A model generated the notes under the pieces. The model saw nothing but the letters and a program-made list of their open reading frames with translations. It did no database searches and was not told where the DNA came from. 64,000 bases of DNA from an uncultured Oscillospiraceae bacterium. Its GTDB lineage: Bacteria; Bacillota; Clostridia; Oscillospirales; Ruminococcaceae. The translations under genes and the position numbers were made by a program. Numbering within the stretch: the stretch's first letter is position 1; every line of letters starts with the position of its first letter. The stretch covers positions 62,001 through 126,000 of the forward strand of contig CAKSEC010000004.1 of the NCBI GenBank assembly GCA_934446355.1, given 5' to 3'. Positions 60,774 to 64,000 of this stretch are shown piece after piece.

Positions 60774-61937
60774 ATGGACATCAAAGAAAAAGCACTGCAG
60801 AAGCATTACGAATGGGGCGGAAAGCTTGAGGTCGTTTCCCGCGCAAAGATAGAGACCAGAGAGGACCTTTCGCTTGCTTATACGCCGGGCGTGGCTCAGC
60901 CCTGCCTTGAAATAGCAAAGGACCCTGAGCTTTCCTATAAGCTGACCCGCCGCAGCAATCTTGTCGCAGTAATAACCGACGGCACTGCTGTTCTGGGACT
61001 CGGCGACATCGGCGGTCTTGCCGGTATGCCGGTTATGGAGGGAAAATGCTGCCTGTTCAAGGAATTCGGCGGCGTTGACGCATTCCCTCTCTGCGTAAAG
61101 AGCAAGGATCCCGACGAGATAGTGCGCACCATCGAACTTATCTCCGACAGCTTCGGCGGTATCAATCTGGAGGATATATCCGCACCCCGCTGCTTTGAAA
61201 TAGAGGCAAAGCTTAAAGAAAAGCTTGATATCCCCGTATTCCACGACGACCAGCACGGTACTGCAATAGTCGTTGGCGCAGCAATGATAAACGCTGTAAA
61301 GCTTGCCGGAAAGAAGCTTTCCGAAGTCACAGCCGTGATAAACGGCGCAGGCTCAGCCGGCATTGCAATAGGCAAATTCCTGCTGAAACTCGGCGTTGGC
61401 GACCTCAGAATGGTTGATCTGTGCGGTATCCTCGACCACGACACTGAATACACGAACCCTGCACACGCCGAGATGGCAAAACTCACCAATAAGACCAACA
61501 GAAAGGGCGATCTCGCCGACGCACTGAAGGGCGCTGACGTATTTGTCGGCGTATCTAAGCCGAATCTCGTTACGCCCGATATGGTGAAGTCGATGGCTGA
61601 GAAGCCTATTCTGTTCCCGATGGCAAACCCTGAGCCTGAAATAACCTACGACCTCGCTAAGCAGAGCGGTGCGTTCATTGTCGGCACGGGCCGCAGCGAC
61701 TACCCCAACCAGATAAACAACGTGCTTGTTTTCCCCGGCGTGTTCAAGGGTGCGCTGAAAGTACGTGCAAAGGCTATTACAGAGGAAATGAAGCTGGCGG
61801 CGGCGTATGCAATAGCAGGTCTTGTGACCGACGACAAGCTGTCGCAGGAATATATAATCCCCAGCGCGCTCGATAAGTCAGTCGCTCAGGCGGTCGCTGA
61901 CGCAGTTGCTGAGGAATGGCTGAAAAGCGGTAAATGA
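60774..61937 (+). CDS. NAD(P)-dependent malic enzyme
   Basis: Oxidatively decarboxylates malate to pyruvate. The 387-residue short bacterial form has the AYTPGVAQPC signature, the catalytic Lys-region VITDGTAVLGLGDIGGLAGMPVMEGK, metal ligands in IPVFHDDQHGTAIV and the nucleotide loop INGAGSAGIAIGKFL. The start follows AAAGAGGAACG. The gene is 29 bases after the PHP gene. Confidence 0.95.
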   Translation: MDIKEKALQKHYEWGGKLEVVSRAKIETREDLSLAYTPGVAQPCLEIAKDPELSYKLTRRSNLVAVITDGTAVLGLGDIGGLAGMPVMEGKCCLFKEFGGVDAFPLCVKSKDPDEIVRTIELISDSFGGINLEDISAPRCFEIEAKLKEKLDIPVFHDDQHGTAIVVGAAMINAVKLAGKKLSEVTAVINGAGSAGIAIGKFLLKLGVGDLRMVDLCGILDHDTEYTNPAHAEMAKLTNKTNRKGDLADALKGADVFVGVSKPNLVTPDMVKSMAEKPILFPMANPEPEITYDLAKQSGAFIVGTGRSDYPNQINNVLVFPGVFKGALKVRAKAITEEMKLAAAYAIAGLVTDDKLSQEYIIPSALDKSVAQAVADAVAEEWLKSGK

Positions 61938-61956
61938 TCACAGGCGGTGAATAAAA

Positions 61957-62211
61957 ATGAAATTTGAATATACTCCTAAGGGCGTATGCTCCAGAAAAAT
62001 GATATTTGATGTTGAGGACGGCGTTATCAAGTCGCTTGAGGTCATAGGCGGCTGCAACGGCAACCTCAAAGGTATTTCGTCACTGTTAATTGGAATGAAG
62101 CCGGAGGAAGTCATTTCCCGTTTGGAGGGCATAACCTGCGGCAGTAAGCCGTCGTCCTGCCCTGCCCAGATAGCCGAGGCGCTCAAAAAATACCTTTCTG
62201 AAAACAACTGA
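61957..62211 (+). CDS. TSCPD domain protein, TIGR03905-type
   Basis: An 84-residue protein made of one TSCPD domain: YTPKGVCSRKMIFDV, GGCNGNLKGISSLLIG and the motif SSCPAQIAEAL (the family name motif with Ser for Thr). The domain also occurs in B12-dependent ribonucleotide reductases. Stand-alone versions are common in Clostridia, with unknown function. It lies between malic enzyme and metF. Confidence 0.88.
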   Translation: MKFEYTPKGVCSRKMIFDVEDGVIKSLEVIGGCNGNLKGISSLLIGMKPEEVISRLEGITCGSKPSSCPAQIAEALKKYLSENN

Positions 62212-62222
62212 CGGAGAAACAG

Positions 62223-63095
62223 ATGAAAATACCTGAACTGTTCAAGAACGGACGTACTGTGTTCTCTTTCGAGGTCTTTCCACCGAAAAAGGACAGCGGC
62301 GTATCCGTAATATACGACACACTGGAGCAGCTTGGCGACCTGCACCCCGACTTCATCAGCGTGACCTATGGAGCGGGCGGCAGTGCCGCAGGCGCTTCCA
62401 CCATCGAACTTGTGCGCAGGATAAAGGAACACTGCCACACCGAATCCATTGCGCACCTCACCTGCGTGAACTCCACACACAGCGACATTGACGAGAAGAT
62501 AAAGGAATTTGAAGCAAACGGCATTGAAAACGTGCTTGCACTGAGGGGCGATATCAACCCGGAAATACCGCCGAAGAATGAATTTCTGCACGCAAGCGAC
62601 CTTATCGAATACATGAAGCCGCGCTCTGATCTGTCGTTTTCAGGCGGCTGCTACCCTGAGGGACACCCTGAGGCAGCGAATATCGTTGATGATATAATAA
62701 ACCTGAAGAAAAAGGTGGACGCCGGAGCTTCGCACCTTATTTCTCAGCTGTTCTTCGATAATGATTCATTCATCAGCTTCCTTGAAAAGGCAAGGATCGC
62801 CGGCATAAACGTCCCGATAGAGGCGGGAATAATGCCATGCGTCAATGCAAAGCAGATACAGAGAATGGTGACCATGTGCGGCGCAAGTCTGCCGCCGAAA
62901 TTCACTAAGATGATAAGCCGTTACGGCGACGACCCTGAGGCAATGCAGGAAGCCGGAATTGCCTATGCTATTGACCAGATAATCGACCTTGTTGCACAGG
63001 GTGTTGACGGAATACATCTTTACACGATGAATAATCCATATATAGCCAGAAAAATCAGCGAAAGCATAGAAAAGGTGATACGACGTGACAAGTGA
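62223..63095 (+). CDS. metF: 5,10-methylenetetrahydrofolate reductase
   Basis: Reduces methylene-THF to methyl-THF for methionine synthesis, with FAD. The 290-residue barrel protein has FSFEVFPPKKDSG (active-site Glu), SVTYGAGGSAAG, VLALRGD and FIEAGIMP-like IEAGIMPCVN. The start at 62223 follows ACGGAGAAAC. Its end overlaps the methionine synthase activation-domain gene by 11 bases. Confidence 0.95.
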   Translation: MKIPELFKNGRTVFSFEVFPPKKDSGVSVIYDTLEQLGDLHPDFISVTYGAGGSAAGASTIELVRRIKEHCHTESIAHLTCVNSTHSDIDEKIKEFEANGIENVLALRGDINPEIPPKNEFLHASDLIEYMKPRSDLSFSGGCYPEGHPEAANIVDDIINLKKKVDAGASHLISQLFFDNDSFISFLEKARIAGINVPIEAGIMPCVNAKQIQRMVTMCGASLPPKFTKMISRYGDDPEAMQEAGIAYAIDQIIDLVAQGVDGIHLYTMNNPYIARKISESIEKVIRRDK

Positions 63096-63756
63096 AATAA
63101 CCCGCATCGACCGAGCAGAAGCGCTCCGCTACATGGGCTACACCGACCAGCCTGACGAAAGGATAAGCGCAGCAATAGACGAATGCGAAAGCGAACTGCT
63201 CAAAGAAGCACGTCCGCAGTTCGTATGGCGTGTATTCAATATTGTGCGCACCGAAAGAGAACTTTCCCTGTCCGACTGCGATTTTGCGCTGGAGGGCAAG
63301 GACATTGCAGAGCACCTCAGAGGCTGCGACAAGGCAGCCGTTCTCTGCTCCACGCTGTCCTCGGACACTGACAGATACCTCAAAAGGCTTGACGTGTCCG
63401 ATTCAATGAAAGCGCTGATCACTGACGCCCTTGCAAATGCGATGGTCGAACAGGTGAACGAGGAAGCCCGTCAGAACATACTCAGCAATATGCCGGGGTA
63501 CTCAACGACATGGTGCTACGGCGCAGGCTACGGCGATTTCCCTATTGAATGCGCACCGCTGCTCATCGCTTCGGTAGACGCAGTGAGGAAAATAGGCGTT
63601 TGCTGTACTGCAACGCATATGCTCACTCCTCGCAAGACGATAATCGGCATTGTTGGTCTTTACCGCGGCGAACTTGACAAGAAACGCCGCAGCTGCGAGG
63701 ACTGCAACGCAAAGGATACCTGCAGGTTCCGCTCTTACGGCACACGCTGTTCATAA
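63085..63756 (+). CDS. Stand-alone methionine synthase activation domain protein
   Basis: A 223-residue protein matching the vitamin-B12-dependent methionine synthase activation domain, which remethylates inactive cobalamin with SAM. The core is QNILSNMPGYSTTWCYGAGYGDFPIEC...ATHMLTPRKTIIGIVGL, ending in a CEDCNAKDTC cysteine cluster. In E. coli this is the C-terminal part of MetH; here it is a separate gene, as in many Clostridia. The start is GTG at 63085 after AAGGTGAT, overlapping metF. Confidence 0.9.
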   Translation: MTSEITRIDRAEALRYMGYTDQPDERISAAIDECESELLKEARPQFVWRVFNIVRTERELSLSDCDFALEGKDIAEHLRGCDKAAVLCSTLSSDTDRYLKRLDVSDSMKALITDALANAMVEQVNEEARQNILSNMPGYSTTWCYGAGYGDFPIECAPLLIASVDAVRKIGVCCTATHMLTPRKTIIGIVGLYRGELDKKRRSCEDCNAKDTCRFRSYGTRCS

Positions 63757-63760
63757 CAAA

Positions 63761-63799
63761 CACCCCGTCAGTCTGCACGACCGGCGGGGTACAATTTTA
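63761..63799. terminator. Terminator between the metF operon and the GNAT gene
   Basis: ACCCCG (63762-63767) pairs with CGGGGT (63785-63790), followed by ACAATTTTAT. Confidence 0.55.
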
Positions 63800-64000
63800 T
63801 TTGTAGAACAGTCTTGCCTTGAAGAACAGACCCACGAATCTGCCCGACCAGCTTTTCATCAGCTGTGCGTATTCCTCAGGCGTTACGCTGCCGCCTACTC
63901 CCATTACGTCATAGGTCACGGTGGATTCCTTTATGCAGCAGCCCATATCGGTAAAGCCGTTGGACAGGTAGAACCTATATCGGCTTTCACGCTGAGGGTA
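63797..64000 (-). CDS. GNAT-like acetyltransferase, C-terminal part only
   Basis: The last 67 residues of a minus-strand gene that continues past the window. The sequence SRYRFYLSNGFTDMG resembles the FYxxNGF end of GNAT acetyltransferases. A tail follows, running through TPEEYAQLMKSWSGRF and ending in RLFYK. The catalytic part lies outside, so the substrate is unknown. Confidence 0.6.
   Translation of the reverse strand, partial: YPQRESRYRFYLSNGFTDMGCCIKESTVTYDVMGVGGSVTPEEYAQLMKSWSGRFVGLFFKARLFYK

Noticed and set aside
1..64000. CRISPR arrays, tRNA or rRNA genes, insertion sequences, prophage
   Set aside because: No spaced direct repeats, cloverleaf genes, transposase or phage-like frames were seen on either strand.

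Overview
The window reads as a chromosomal segment of a Gram-positive, anaerobic, spore-forming Clostridia member, most like the Ruminococcus group (Oscillospiraceae). The evidence is the mix of gene families: DUF4364, the CotJABC coat genes, an alpha/beta SASP, SpmA/SpmB, YabP/YabQ, an AbrB with a cysteine-rich tail, rubrerythrin, a TM1266-type regulator and several plant- or host-glycan hydrolases. Promoters are mostly of the vegetative sigma-A type with 17-base spacers, and ribosome binding sites are strong AGGAGG-like sequences. I see no tRNA, rRNA, CRISPR array, insertion sequence or prophage gene.

Layout. 1-5.9 kb: partial leuC, a divergent 90-residue unknown gene, then the shikimate operon aroB-aroA-aroC-DUF4364. 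5.9-9.5 kb: SASP, a PerR-like Fur protein, nifS-iscU and a TauE/SafE permease. 9.6-12.2 kb: GH43 and GH5 lipoprotein glycosidases. 12.2-18.4 kb (minus strand): cardiolipin synthase, then a Bacillota-type block spoVB-mazG-hup-rqcP-yabP-yabQ-divIC. 18.5-24.8 kb: cotJA-cotJB-cotJC, typA, rlmA and an EF-G-like GTPase. 24.9-31.2 kb: EamA permease, CCA-adding enzyme, spmA-spmB, abrB and a DXS-like enzyme. 31.4-35.6 kb: a GH59 galactocerebrosidase-like surface enzyme next to an AraC regulator, and a YbaK deacylase. 35.7-41.2 kb: adenine deaminase, EamA permease and a polar amino-acid ABC transporter. 41.5-46.9 kb: XRE regulator, AI-2E permease, rubrerythrin, YpsA/SLOG protein, and ridA-ilvA behind a T-box-like leader. 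46.9-52.4 kb: fapA-HD-GH2. 52.5-55.6 kb: a NitT/TauT-type ABC system (fused permease-ATPase plus lipoprotein) led by a TM1266-type regulator and an attenuator leader. 55.7-63.8 kb: amidohydrolase, phoH-ybeY-dgkA-patatin, a small Cys-rich gene, then PHP-malic enzyme-TSCPD-metF-methionine synthase activation domain. A GNAT gene is cut by the right edge.

The most unusual object is a pair of 103-base elements, at about 28.67 and 43.60 kb, that align without gaps. Their loops are identical, but their stems differ by compensatory base changes. This is the signature of a conserved RNA (or cruciform) fold, and I cannot assign it to a class I know. The second is a roughly 180-base leader before the TM1266/ABC operon, with a perfect intrinsic terminator and an overlapping candidate antiterminator. 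It looks like an unassigned riboswitch. Other points are a divergent EF-G paralogue whose NKxD motif is gone, a DXS-like enzyme without the DRAG motif, a CCA enzyme with insertions in its catalytic half, and tandem inverted repeats between leuC and its divergent neighbour.
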